NCBI GenBank assembly: GCA_033032865.1
Contig: JAWHQI010000257.1
Span: 2,279,001-2,343,000 of the forward strand
DNA from: Dactylorhiza incarnata
Taxonomy: Eukaryota; Streptophyta; Magnoliopsida; Asparagales; Orchidaceae
DNA: 64,000 nt
Direction: 5' to 3'
Under the pieces are notes generated by a model. That model was not told the origin of the DNA. It was given only the letters and a program-made list of their open reading frames with translations, and ran no database searches. How positions within the stretch are numbered: the stretch's first letter is position 1; each line of letters starts with the position of its first letter. The translations under genes and the position numbers were made by a program. This document shows positions 10,381-21,561 of this stretch, piece after piece.

Positions 10381-13300
10381 ATGGTGACACGCTCGGAGGC
10401 GCAAACCGCACGATTGGCAACCCTAGAGGAGAACTACGTAGGGTTGGCGGATTCGGCGGCGGCAATCGAAGATCACTTGAAAACGTCCACAAAAAATATG
10501 GAGGAACGCATGGATGGACGCATGGAGGAGATCAAGGCGTTGTTGATGCAGTCCCTGAAGGGGAAAGCGGTACCGGGCAGCGATTCGGAGGCGGAGGCGG
10601 AGGCGTCACACCATGCGCCGCCGGCAACCAACGGAGGGACGGGGGGCTCGGGCGTGATCCCTCCTGGCGGGATCGGGACCTATCCGAGCCGCACGGAGCC
10701 AGCCGGCGCCGGATCGGCCCCTGTCTGGGTCGGGGCTCCGCACAGCCAGGCGGGGTGGATGCCGGGCCCGGAGGGGACCGGCTACGGCCGGCCAGGGGGC
10801 GGCTATCCCCCCCCGCCAACTGCCGGCCTGGGCCGCCCAGCAGCCGCCGCAACCGGCTGTGCAGCCAAGTAGCGAGCCAGGCAGCCTTCCGCCGCCCAGG
10901 AGACGGTCGGGGCTGCCCCATGGAGGGGCCGAGAGGCTCCAGCAGCCCCCTATCGACCACCGGGGGCTGTCAACGCCATTTTCGGAGGAGGAATTGGCCT
11001 CCTACCTACGCCACAACACGCTGGAGGGCCGATGAGGTTCGGAAACGGTGAAACATGGCACGAGCAACCTTCCAGGCAGGGATTTCAAGGCGGAGGACAG
11101 CAATGGGGCGGCGGCCAAGTGGGAGCGAATATCCATGACCCTTACGGCCGACCACAGCACGGACCGGAGGCCAACGGGAGACATGGGGATATGCAACAAC
11201 GACCGTACATGCCTCCGAAGAGAACTCGCATGAATTTCCCTAAGTTCCGCGGCGGGGATGCTCTGGAATGGGTGCAGAAGGCGGAGTTGTTTTTCACTTA
11301 CCAGGAGTTTCCAGATGACCAGTGGGTACAGTTGGTGTCCTTCCATCTGGAAGACGACGCATACCAGTGGGCTCAGTGGTTCATACGGGCCTACGGATAC
11401 GCAACATGGACCAACTTTGTGGAAGGGTTCGTGGCTCGATTTGGGTCGTTGGATTATGAGGATGTGGAAGCCACGCTACAGAAACTCCGTCAGAAGGGTA
11501 CGGTGATGGAGTACCGGGCGGACTTTGAGAAACTGGCAAATCGGGTCAATTGGGAGGAGAAGACGCTCCTCAACTGTTTCATATCCGGCTTGCGGGACCA
11601 TTTGAGGGATGAGGTTCATGCGTACATGTCGCGCAGTTTGAGTCATGCCATCAACCTGGCTCGCATACAAGAGGAGCGCTTCAACCGTCAGAAAAACCGG
11701 GCCCCACCAAGGGTCTCGACCGCTCCAGCAACAGGTAGAAGGGAGCAGCCACCGGCAGCTCGACCGACCGTGACGCGACTCACTTGGCCCGAGCTACAGG
11801 CCAGGAAGGAGAAGGGATTGAGTTTCAACTGCGACGAGAAGTACACGTCGGGGCACCGTTGCCAAAAGGTGCAAGTCTTCATGCTGCGCGAGGAGGATGA
11901 GGAGGAGGATTCCCCGGGCCTCGAGGACGAGGAGGGGTTGGATTTGACCGAGTTTGGAGTTTCGCTACAGGCCATGGAAGGGTGTGGGGCACCCCTCACT
12001 ATGCGGATCAAGGGCAGGATTGGCAAGGAAAGGGTAACCATCCTCATCGATAGTGGGAGCACCCACAACTTCATCAATCCTGAGGTGGCGTTGAAGGCAG
12101 GGCATCCAGTCGTCAGGGACGCGACTTTCCAGGTTATGGTCGCGGATGGCAGCAAGCTGAGGTGCGAAGGGGCACTGAAGGGCGTGGAGATACACCTTCC
12201 AGGATATGTGTGCCGCACCGACATCTACCTCCTTCCGATTAGGGGATCCAATATGGTACTTGGGGTGCAGTGGCTCCGCCAACTGAGGCGGGTGACCACG
12301 AACTGGGACCGCATGACACTGGAGTTCACGCAGCAGGGGACAGATTACTGCTTACACGACATACGATCTTCTCCCCTCAAGGAGATCTCGCTTCGGAGCC
12401 TTCAGAGACTGGAGGAGCAGGGCAGCATGATGACCATGATACTCGGGGTGGATGCCGAGGGGTTCGATACACAGGTGGAGCCTGACCAGATACAACTCCT
12501 TTTAGCACAGTTCGAGGACGTCTTCCAGGAGCCACGCACTCTTCCCCCGTCGCGTTTCCGTGACCACCAGATACAGCTGAAGACGGGGGCGGACCCCACC
12601 AATATCCGTCCCTACCGCTACCCGTACATTCAGAAGACAGAGATCGAGCGCAGCGTGCGGGAGATGCTGGCGACAGGCATCATTCGGCCCAGTACCAGCG
12701 CGTTCTCTTCTCCAATTATATTGGTCAAGAAGAAGGACGACTCGTGGCGATTCTGCGTCGACTACCGGGGGCTGAATAGCTCCACCATCAAAGACAAGTT
12801 TCCCATTCCAATGATTGAAGAGTTGCTGGATGAGCTGCATGGAGCAAGTCTGTTCACCAAACTGGACCTCCGGTCCGGTTACCATCAAATTCGAATGAAG
12901 GAAGAGGATGTCCACAAGACGGCATTTCGCACCCACGACGGTCACTATGAGTTCTTGGTGATGCCGTTCGGGTTGGCCAACGCTCCCTCCACCTTCCAGG
13001 CGGCGATGAACTAGATCTTCCGGCCACTTCTTCGCCGGTATGTCCTGGTATTTTTTTGATGGTATACTAATATATAGCAGGACTTGGGACGACCATTTGG
13101 AGCACGTTCGACATGTCCTCACCATACTGCGGGAGCACCAGCTATACGCCAAGCGGTCCAAGTGCTCGTTCGGACAGAGGGAGGTCGAGTACCTGGGGCA
13201 CCTAGTTTCGGCCCGTGGGGTCCAGCCGGACCCACAGAAGATTGCTAGTATGGTGTCGTGGCCCCAGCCCACGACGGTGCGGGCCTTGCGCGGCTTCCTC

Positions 13301-15063
13301 GGCCTGACGGGGTACTACCGCCGTTTTGTGAAGGACTACGGCAAGATCGCTCGACCTCTTACCCAGCTGTTGTAGAAGGATGCGTTCCAGTGGAGCACTG
13401 AGGCGGACGAGGCCTTCCGGGCCTTGAAGCAGGCCATGACTACTACGTCGGTGTTAGCGCTGCCGGATTTCGCCAAGGAGTTTGTGGTGGAGACTGATGC
13501 TTCGGGCGTCGGCCTCGGGGCAGTCTTGATGCAGGAGGGCCGTCCGCTCGCATACTTCAGCAAGGCCTTGGCCCCTCGGACATTGGGACTTTCGACGTAC
13601 GAGAAGGAGATGTTGGCCATTATCCATGCGGTCGAAATGTGGCGGCCCTATCTTTTGGGATAGCACTTCCAGGTCCGCACGGACCACCAGAGTTTGAAGC
13701 ACTTCCTTGAGAAGCGGTTTGCTTCCCCACTGCTCCGGGCAAATGTCTTCTGGAAGGGGATGCACCGCGATGTCCAACAATTTGTGCGGGAGTGTGAGAT
13801 CTGCCAGCGGCAGAAGTACGGGACCACCTCACCAGTCGGGCTTCTCACTCCGCTAGGATTCCGCACCAGATTTGGGATACCATTTCCATGGACTTCATTG
13901 ACGGACTGCCCAAGTCCCAAGGCAAGACCATCATCCTGGTGGTGGTCGACAAACTCTCCAAGTATGGTCATTTCCTTCCCTTGAGCCATCCGTACTCCGG
14001 GGAGACAGTTGCAGAGTTATTTGCGCGGGAGATTGTGCGCCTCCATGGGATTCCACGCTCCATCATTTCCGACAGGGATCCGATTTTTGTCAGCAGTTTT
14101 TGGAAGGAGCTCTTTCGGCTACAGGGCACTACGCTACGCATGAGCACAACCTACCATCCCCAGACGGACGGTCAAACGGAGGTCCTCAACAGGGGAGTGG
14201 AGACTTACTTACGATGTTTTGTGATGGACGAGCCGCGCACGTGGACCCGATGGTTGCATTGGGCGGAGTACTGCTACAACACGTCTTTCCACACAACTAG
14301 CAAGCTCACCCCCTTCGAGGTGGTATATGGCCGCCCTCCTCCTACGTTGAGTTCTTATGAGCCCACCAACACTGCTCTTCCAGCTGTGGAGCGGACACTT
14401 CAGGACCGGGATCGCACCTTAGCCTTACTACGGGACAATCTGCGGGTCGCTCAGGACCGCATGAAGGCACATGCAGACAAACACCGCACCGAGCGGGAAT
14501 TCGCGGTGGGCGATGAGGTCTTCCTCAAGCTCCAACCTTATCGCCAGTTGTCGGTCTCTCGGAGGACAAATCAGAAACTCGCCCCGCGTTACTACGGGCC
14601 GTTCCGCATTCTGCGTCGTGTGGGACCAGTCGCCTACACCTTGGATCTTCCGGCGGGGTCTCGCATCCACCCGACATTTCATGTCTCTGTTTTGAAGAAG
14701 AAGCTCGGGGTTTCCGTTCAGGCCGGTCCTTTCCTTCCCGAGGCGACCAGCGGTGGCGAGTTGCGGCCAGCACCAGAGGCCATTTTGTTGACCAAGTGGA
14801 AGAAGTCGGGCACGGAATATCGGCCAGCAGTGCTTGTCAAATGGAAGCATATGGAAGCAGAGCACAACTCGTGGGTTGACTTGTTAGAGTTCCGCGAGCG
14901 GTTTCCAGATTTCCACCTTGAGGACAAGTTGGTGCTTGATGGGGAGGGGAATGTTATGTCCCCACACCCGCTTGGGTTCTCGGGACATAAGTACTCGCGG
15001 CGAACCAAAGGGCGGACGCAAGACAACGGGGCTGAACCATCCGGTTCAGCCCCCACTCAATAA
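10381..15063 (+). pseudogene. Chromovirus gag-pol polyprotein, disabled
   Basis: ATG at 10381. Gag capsid is visible (MNFPKFRGGDALEWVQKAEL), then a zinc knuckle with the first Cys replaced (GLSFNCDEKY, GHRC). Protease has DSGSTHNF. RT has WRFCVDYRGLN and LPF-type FLVMPFGLANAP. RNase H has ETDAS. Integrase has MDFIDGLP, SDRDPIF and QTEVLNR (D, D, E). A C-terminal chromodomain-like segment (VLVKWKHMEAEHNSWVDL) ends close to the 3' LTR. Breaks: TAG at 10870, 13012, 13373 and 13661; a frameshift in a T7 run at 13051-13057; a frameshift near 13850; the catalytic YxDD-type motif reads FFDG; and an internal deletion near 13725-13740 removes the RNase H to integrase zinc-finger segment, leaving only the CEICQRQK half. 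The frame finally closes inside the 3' LTR. Confidence 0.93.
14941..14951 (+). other. Polypurine tract of the chromovirus
   Basis: GGGGAGGGGAA sits immediately 5' of the 3' LTR, the expected site of plus-strand priming. Confidence 0.93.
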
Positions 15064-15284
15064 ACCGGCCAGAATGGGGCTGAACCACTCCGGTTCAGCC
15101 CCACTTGAGGGGGCCGGCCGGCCCCCTCTTTCCCCTGGGTATTTATAAACCGGGGGCTGCTTGGAGGAGGATAATCAAAGTATTATCAGGTATTCCCTCT
15201 CTTCCCCCTCAAACCCTAACCCTAATCTCTTCTTCCTCTCTAGTTTCCTCTATTTCTCCCCTTTCTCCTTGCTAGATCATAACA
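14952..15284 (+). repeat. 3' LTR of the chromovirus
   Basis: 333 bp, collinear with the 5' LTR. Differences seen by eye: CCCGCACCC versus CCCACACCC, GGATATAAG versus GGACATAAG, a 1-bp indel in GGCG(G)ACGC, CCCCGGGT versus CCCTGGGT, and two changes in GGAGGAGGATAATC. Four of the five substitutions are transitions. Confidence 0.96.
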
Positions 15285-15289
15285 CTATG

Positions 15290-16001
15290 TGCACAAAGTA
15301 TGTTGAAATTATTAAAAGCAATAGTATAAATGATGGAGCATTTGTTAGTATTAGTAGATGTTAAGTGATTAGAGAGTTTCTAGTTACAGTCATTAAGGAT
15401 CATTATTAATTTTATATGTTTTTTATAAGTTATAGAAATGTCTGCAAAGGTTATTCAAACTGAGTTGTTGTGATGTATATGCTTTATGCATTATGACATG
15501 CTAAATAATTGGAAGGTTAGAACAATGGATAAAATGTTAGAGAAGATAGAGAGGAAAATAATCATTAGATCAAGTATGATTCTACAATACACATTTTAGT
15601 CCGTTCGATATTAACAATTATTATTTAATATTATTAAATATTGAAGTGATCTTATGCGTGTTAAATTAACGTATACTGGATTTATTATTAGAAGAATGTG
15701 GATTGATGATGATATAACTTCGAGGCTAGATGGAAAAACTTAAAATGGAGAAGTGCTTTAGAAGTGTTGTGTTGTGAGCATATCATGGAATAAATTTTTT
15801 GAAATTGCAATTAAGTTGACAATAGTGTATCAAATTTACTGTCTGGCAGTAAAGAAATCATTTATATCTAAGTCAATTGAGGATAAACAATCAACTGATC
15901 AAATGAAATGAGATTCATAAACCATCACAAATAGTTTGGATGAGACTAATGATATTGATCCTTAAAGTCATACTTTAAGGTGGTAGACAAGTAAAAAACC
16001 C
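15290..16001. other. AT-rich sequence without a recognised feature
   Basis: Together with the left flank (about 9780-10014) this is the AT-rich target of the chromovirus. Short stretches on the plus strand look like decayed coding DNA, but every frame is closed by stops and I cannot assign a family. Confidence 0.4.
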
Positions 16002-16808
16002 TAAGGGTCCGTTCGGTTCAACTGAAATGGAGATGGTTTTTGGTTTTGGGCTTTAATAAAGCAAATATAGGTGTTCGGTTCAACAGTTTTGGACCGGTTT
16101 TGGTTTTCTTTGAAAACCCAGAGTTTTCTTAAATGCCTAACCCCAAAAAACGTGTCTTCCGCTGTTTTTTCTGGGGTTTTGGACGGCGCAAGCGAAGACG
16201 CAGCGCCTCCCTCTTTCCTCCCTCCCCGTCGATCTCTGCAGCCGGTAAAAATTTCTAGCTTCCTCTTCCTCGCATCTCCATCTACCTTTTCCATTTACAC
16301 CTTTTCCATTTAAGCATAAGCTTGTATGTTCTTTCGGCCCAGATTTTCTTGATAATGGGATTTTCCTGAATGTCGATGTTCTTCCCGTCTTCATGTTTTT
16401 TCTGATAATGGGATTTTCCTGAATGTCGATTTTCCTGATAATGGGATTTTCCTGAATGTGAATGGTTGTCCAGTCTTCATGTAATTCCTGCACAGCTTAA
16501 CGTGAATGGTTGTAATCTTCATGTGAATGGTGGCATATAATGTGAATGGTTGTAATTCTTGCATATAATGTGAATTAGTTGATTTCCTGTAAATTAATAA
16601 TGTGAATGGTTGTAATGTAAATTATATGCATGTAAAACCAAAATCTTCCTGCAACCGAAAAGCATAATTGCCCAATTTCAATTCCTGCACCTCAAAATCT
16701 TCTTGCAACCGAACAACATAATTGGAATTCAGGCAAAACCAAAACCTATTGGTTTTGACTGAATTCCAATTCTTCAAAACCAAAACCTGCGATCCGAACG
16801 GACCCTAA
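16002..16808. mobile_element. Nonautonomous PIF/Harbinger-like TIR element, TAA TSD
   Basis: The element at 16005-16805 (801 bp) begins GGGTCCGTTCGGTTC and ends with the inverted copy GATCCGAACGGACCC. It is flanked by TAA on both sides (16002-16004 and 16806-16808), the classic 3-bp target of PIF/Harbinger (Tourist-like) elements. The interior has subterminal TTTTGGTTTTG inverted pairs and, at 16340-16450, three copies of a GATAATGGGATTTTCCTGAA repeat. There is no transposase. Confidence 0.9.
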
Positions 16809-17496
16809 GAGTTGTACGAGAACTCTAACCGAACTACAATCATTAAGGATCATAAATTGTACCAGAATCTTATTGCTGCCTGAAGTACAATGTCCTTTTT
16901 TTATGAACAGTTTTGTATTTTATGGTTGGTTAGAACAACATTACTTTTTGTAATGAAATTGTTAAGTTGGTTTTATCACCATGTTTCTGATTGGGTGGAC
17001 TAATCCTTCTTCAGAATTTGCTTTTATCTTTTGTTTCACCAATTGTCCGGATAGCTCATTTTCAATTGCTGACGGCTTTTTAATACTATGTTTTAAAAAA
17101 AATGTTTTAAATTTTTTCTTGATACAATTAATGATAGTCTTCTGTTAGGGGCCTACTCGGATGTTGCTGGAGGAGTGGCCAGAGGTGGGGGAGATGGTGG
17201 GGGAGATGGTGGCGGAGATACAACGGAGCCTTGACCGCGGCTGGGGCGTGCTCGAGAGAGAGAGAGCTTCCAAGATCTCTTTAGGGTTTGGGAAAATAGG
17301 CTTTCTTCATTCATACCAATACAAGACCCAAATGGTTATTTAAATAGGACTTACCATCGACACCAAAAGGAAAGAGCTACGAGGAACTAACAACAGACTT
17401 GGACATAAACGACGAAATAGCAATTTAATATAATAAGACCATACTATCGACCCGTAACATCTTCATGCAGAGAGGAAACTATTTAACAAAGTTTGA
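16809..17496. other. Sequence without a supported gene, LTR-like second half
   Basis: 16809-17150 is AT-rich. 17150-17490 contains a GGGGGAGATGGT repeat, a GAGAGAGAGAG run and, on the minus strand, an AT-rich TATTTAAATAAC box; it resembles part of a plant LTR read in reverse, but no border can be set. Confidence 0.3.
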
Positions 17497-17929
17497 TTAG
17501 GACCCGTTTGAGAGAGCGGTAGCGGTAGGGAAACGAGTGCTGACAAATGGAGCGTTGCAAATGGAGTTGTAGGAAACTGTGTAGTGCAAATGAAAGTCTA
17601 TTTGGATGATCCTCATTTGCAGAGTTGTTCAGAACAAAGATTCATTTTAAACCATTTGACAAAACAATGGCGCGGTGACTGTTTTAATGCAAATACCTGA
17701 AATATCTTTATGTGGAATATTATATTAAACAATTATAAAATGATACTGATAGTGCACACAAAAAAAGATTTTAAAATCTCTTTCATTGAAGTCACATAAA
17801 TACAACACCTGATAGTATAACCCATTTTTCCAAACACCAAATGTTCATTTTATGACATTGTGCATCGATGAATATGCCTGATTAAATATTTCATGTCTTC
17901 TTTGTATAGGCGATTTCTCCGCGCAAAAT

Positions 17930-18790
17930 CTTGTAAATGATACTATATATCTGAATGACTTTAAGAATCCTCGTTGTAGTGGATATCCAACATCTACCAA
18001 ATAATATTTCCCCCCAAAATGCACAACGATATTGAATATATGTAAGGATAAGAAAAACGTTATGTATTAAAAAATATTAAGCATTTACCAGGAGGCGAAT
18101 AAGGAAAATTATCATTTGGTTCCATAATTGCATGCTGGAAAATACTACTATGATGGGTTGAACCCTCCCTCCTAGCGATCACAAATGTGAAGCAGATGTT
18201 GAAGTCGTAAACCGCCATAATATTCTGAGTTGGCGTACCATGTTGGCCAATGTACGAAACTTGTTCTTCAACTGGTACTCGTGCATCGACATGTGTTCCA
18301 TCAATTGCTCCAATGCAATCTTTAAAGTACTACATGTAACGATTATCATTTAATATATGTTGTAGAACTTTTCTAAAGTGTTCATCTATAGGCACTATTT
18401 AAATCAAAGATATTTTTTTCAACGCAATTACGACCCTTGAAAAAATATCTAGTTATAGTTTCCGTTGACTGTTGAAATCGTTCGCTTGCCACCCTAATTG
18501 ACTCGTTCTAAGCTAAAATATACAATGTTATTGCAAGTACTTCTCTTTGATCCGCGCTTCCTATAATGCTGTTTGAGTAAACGAAGTAAATCAACAAATA
18601 TGATCCTGACAATTTAGCAATTCTCCAACTCACTTATCTCCAGTTTGGTGTGATGTCATGCACGAATTACTGCTAGATGATGATGAACTACACTCGTGCA
18701 TCAGATACATGATCAATATTAGATTTTGGTGACTGCAAATGTTTCGATTGCGGTTGGTCAAATAAGCTACTCTATGTTGAATCTCATCAC
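17930..18790 (-). pseudogene. Decayed Harbinger DDE transposase
   Basis: Minus-strand translation in shifting frames gives FKDCIGAIDGTHVDARVP (first Asp of the DDE triad) from about 18330, then a TQNIMAVYDFN-like stretch, and GKYYLVD-like sequence near 18010. Stops and frameshifts are frequent and no long ORF survives. Homology is to plant PIF/Harbinger (ALP-like) transposases of the DDE_Tnp_4 family. Confidence 0.75.
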
Positions 18791-19483
18791 TGGAACTCAG
18801 TATTATCTTATGATATTGTAAACCTGCTTAAAACATTATCAATAAATATATGTAAACACAACGTGCATTAAACATTGCTACACAGACAGATAAAAACACG
18901 TATAAATCATTATTCAATAAACATTGTTCCACATTCATAGTAAAAAACACATAAATCATTGCTCAGTAAGCATGACTCCACAACCATTGATAAAAACACA
19001 TGCATAGACCATTGTTTCACAAATAGATATAATTCAGCAAAATAAACACAAACTGCAGATATAGTTCAGCAAATAATAAAGCTTACATAGTTATTACCAA
19101 ATGTAGTTAAAGCACATAAAACACATTCAACATAAACACAAAAACTACATGTTCCATACTGAGAGTTCTTATTATATCTCGCCCTTAACCACCTAACTTT
19201 TAGATCGTACAGAATGCTCATGAAAGTTCCTCTGAAGCTCTTCTCCCTAAGAAACATTGTAGAGAATCATAAAACTCAAAGTCATCAATAATCGCCTAAT
19301 GCTTTCCTAGCTTCCTCTATTGTTTCTGTGATTGTAAACAAAGCAGAAGCGATTTGAATTTTCGGAGGGTCCATCATGCAACGATCAATTATGCGGGATG
19401 TCTTTGCTATGTCGTCCATGGTGGAACTCATTGCTTGCTCACTTCTAGTACTCTTTCTTTTCCACTTCTCTTTTCTCTTCTTT

Positions 19484-19540
19484 AGCCGACCCCACTATGG
19501 TGGGATTAAGGCTTGAGTGTTGTTGTTGCTGTTGTCGGCT
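19484..19540 (+). mobile_element. RTE-type LINE 3' tail fragment
   Basis: CGACCCCACTATGGTGGGAT followed by TAAGGCTTGAGTG and a GTT-rich tail matches the tail at 27368-27417 and the usual 3' end of plant RTE LINEs. It is a short fragment inside the decayed Harbinger element. Confidence 0.6.
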
Positions 19541-21561
19541 TGGGATGAGGTTGAGGGTCGAGTGGAGTTAACATTCACATTTGTACCTATTGGGGGAGTA
19601 AACAAATCTTCCACGTCTTGAACTTCATCATTAGACATATCACATTCATCAATTGATTCATGACCTAGTTTTCGTGAATTTGGCCCACGCTAGATCTGCA
19701 GTTTCAACGACTTGGCTAAACATCATGTCCAACTTTTCTTCCAACTATGGGGATATTCCCGAGTAGCGAAACTTTTTTGCATTAGACTTAACCTAATATG
19801 AGTAAAAATCGAATTAGTCGAAACAATAATTATGCATTTAAAATTATAGTGAGAAAATAGTCAAAAGAAACATTTTAACCTCGAAAGCATCAATAGTTTT
19901 GCACGATGAATTCCAACCCAAGCCAGTCTCGCTCTGTTTCAACTCTCGCTATAGCTTCCCTTCATTCTTCAACTGATCTCATTTATTTTTCATTTATGTT
20001 CTGTTATATGATTTCCCGGTCTGTACGCAAAATTATTCATCAGATTAGTTCATCCTTCCAAGTTAAAATGTGTTGTTAGTCTATTCCGCAACTCAATTTC
20101 TTTCGAACATAATTTACAAAAAATCATGACATCATTGACTTCCCACGTTGCAGAGACTTCGACATCTCTGTTTACCCATTTCGCAGAAACTGATGGAAAC
20201 CAACAAGTAGTCAGACAAAAACGCATTCAAGTGCAAACAATTCCTAACATGATGCAAACAGAGTCACATTAATGCTAACAAGATGATGTTGTAAACTAAC
20301 CAGTAGTTTTGCTAATCAGAAAACGAAAAAGACAAAAGATCTCCGTTTCGTGCACAGGATCATCCAACCATAAGCTAACCCTACCCACACAAATCATAGA
20401 TCTCACAAAAAACAGTAATTATGCAAAATATAGATCAAATGCAATAAGCCAAATCATAACCTCATCCTTAATAACTCACTGGATCAAATGTGTAGCCCGG
20501 GGGAGGAGAAAATCTCTATATTATGCACATTGAAAATACCATTCAGAGCATCGATCTCGCAGGAAAAATCATAGCAATAAGTTAAGTGAAACTATTTTAT
20601 TTTTATTTTTTTGCAAGGCATGTTAAACATTTTAAGGATGCATATTATTGCAAATCAAACATAGCCTATCACAATAAATTTTGGTTCAATGGCTAGTGGC
20701 TTAAGAATGTTACTCTAGCATAACCTTAAGAACACCATCCTTTAACCTCTCATTCAAGCAGGTATACACAAATGCAAAGTATATTCACCATCCTTAACCT
20801 CTCTCATCCAAGCAGATATACATACTATGCATCTTTCAGGGATTTTGACTTAGGTACCTTTCATTCATTCCAGCTGCCTAACCTCAATTTCAGTGGATGG
20901 AAAAGGAAATATCGCTGCCCACCGAATTTTTTTTGCATCGCATTTCTCCTAATCAAACATAAATCACAAATGTAAACATAAATATACATCATGTAGGAGC
21001 AGTCCCTTGAGATATCTCACCTTGCTGTTGGCTATAGGCGGCGGCGGGTCGAGGAGAATGATCGTCGATAGATGTCGCCGGCAGGGGATCTTCTTACAGA
21101 GAGGGTGTTCTTCGATTGCCTACTTGGATCAACGACGTTGCCAGTGAGAACGCCGGGAAATCGAGGAGCTGATGAGGGTTCGCAGACCGCACCGCTAGAG
21201 TGAGATATGTTTTTTTTCTCGTGGATTGACCTAAGCCGAACGCATGGACGAGACCGGAGTCAGGCCCTTACATTCGCTTAAGGCAGGGAAATGGCGTTTT
21301 GAGCTCCAGCGGTGGCTACCACTGGACCCAGCCAAATGATACCTTAGAACGGTGGAGTTTTTTAGCCACCGCTGAAAACCTCTCTCAAACGCTACCTTAG
21401 TCTTCCAAAATTCATTTTTCCTTGAACTTTTTTTTCTTCTACTCATATTATGTACTTTTAAGGCTATTTCCATTAGCTGAGCTTCATTTTGTTTCTTCTC
21501 TAAGTTTCATTGGTTTCTTCTTCAATGTTATTGGTTGTGGCTAACTCAGATTATTCGGTAG

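Larger units (their letters stand above)
10020..15284 (+). mobile_element. Complete chromovirus (Ty3/gypsy) with LTRs, PBS, PPT and TSD
   Basis: A 5265-bp element flanked by the 5-bp duplication CTATG at 10015-10019 and 15285-15289. The LTRs of 332 and 333 bp start TGTTATGTCCC and end AGATCATAACA. The order is gag, protease, RT, RNase H, integrase and chromodomain, which is Ty3/gypsy chromovirus order; short LTRs suggest the Reina-like group, not proven. LTRs differ at about five substitutions and one 1-bp indel (about 98.5% identical), so the insertion is young, yet the coding region is heavily damaged. Confidence 0.96.
17497..21399 (-). mobile_element. Decayed PIF/Harbinger element, TTA TSD
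   Basis: The element at 17500-21396 (3897 bp) is flanked by TTA at 17497-17499 and 21397-21399. Its ends are GGACCCGTTTGAGAGAGCGG and, reversed, GGTAGCGTTTGAGAGAGGTT, so the TIR core CGTTTGAGAGAG is shared. The minus strand carries a decayed DDE transposase at about 18790-17930. It is a relative of the better preserved copy at 23949-27272: both contain the GGATATCCA..TCTACCAAATAATA stretch. Confidence 0.88.

Noticed and set aside
10353..11051. 232-aa plus-strand ORF overlapping the chromovirus gag
   Set aside because: Out-of-frame shadow of gag; the gag frame has recognisable domains.
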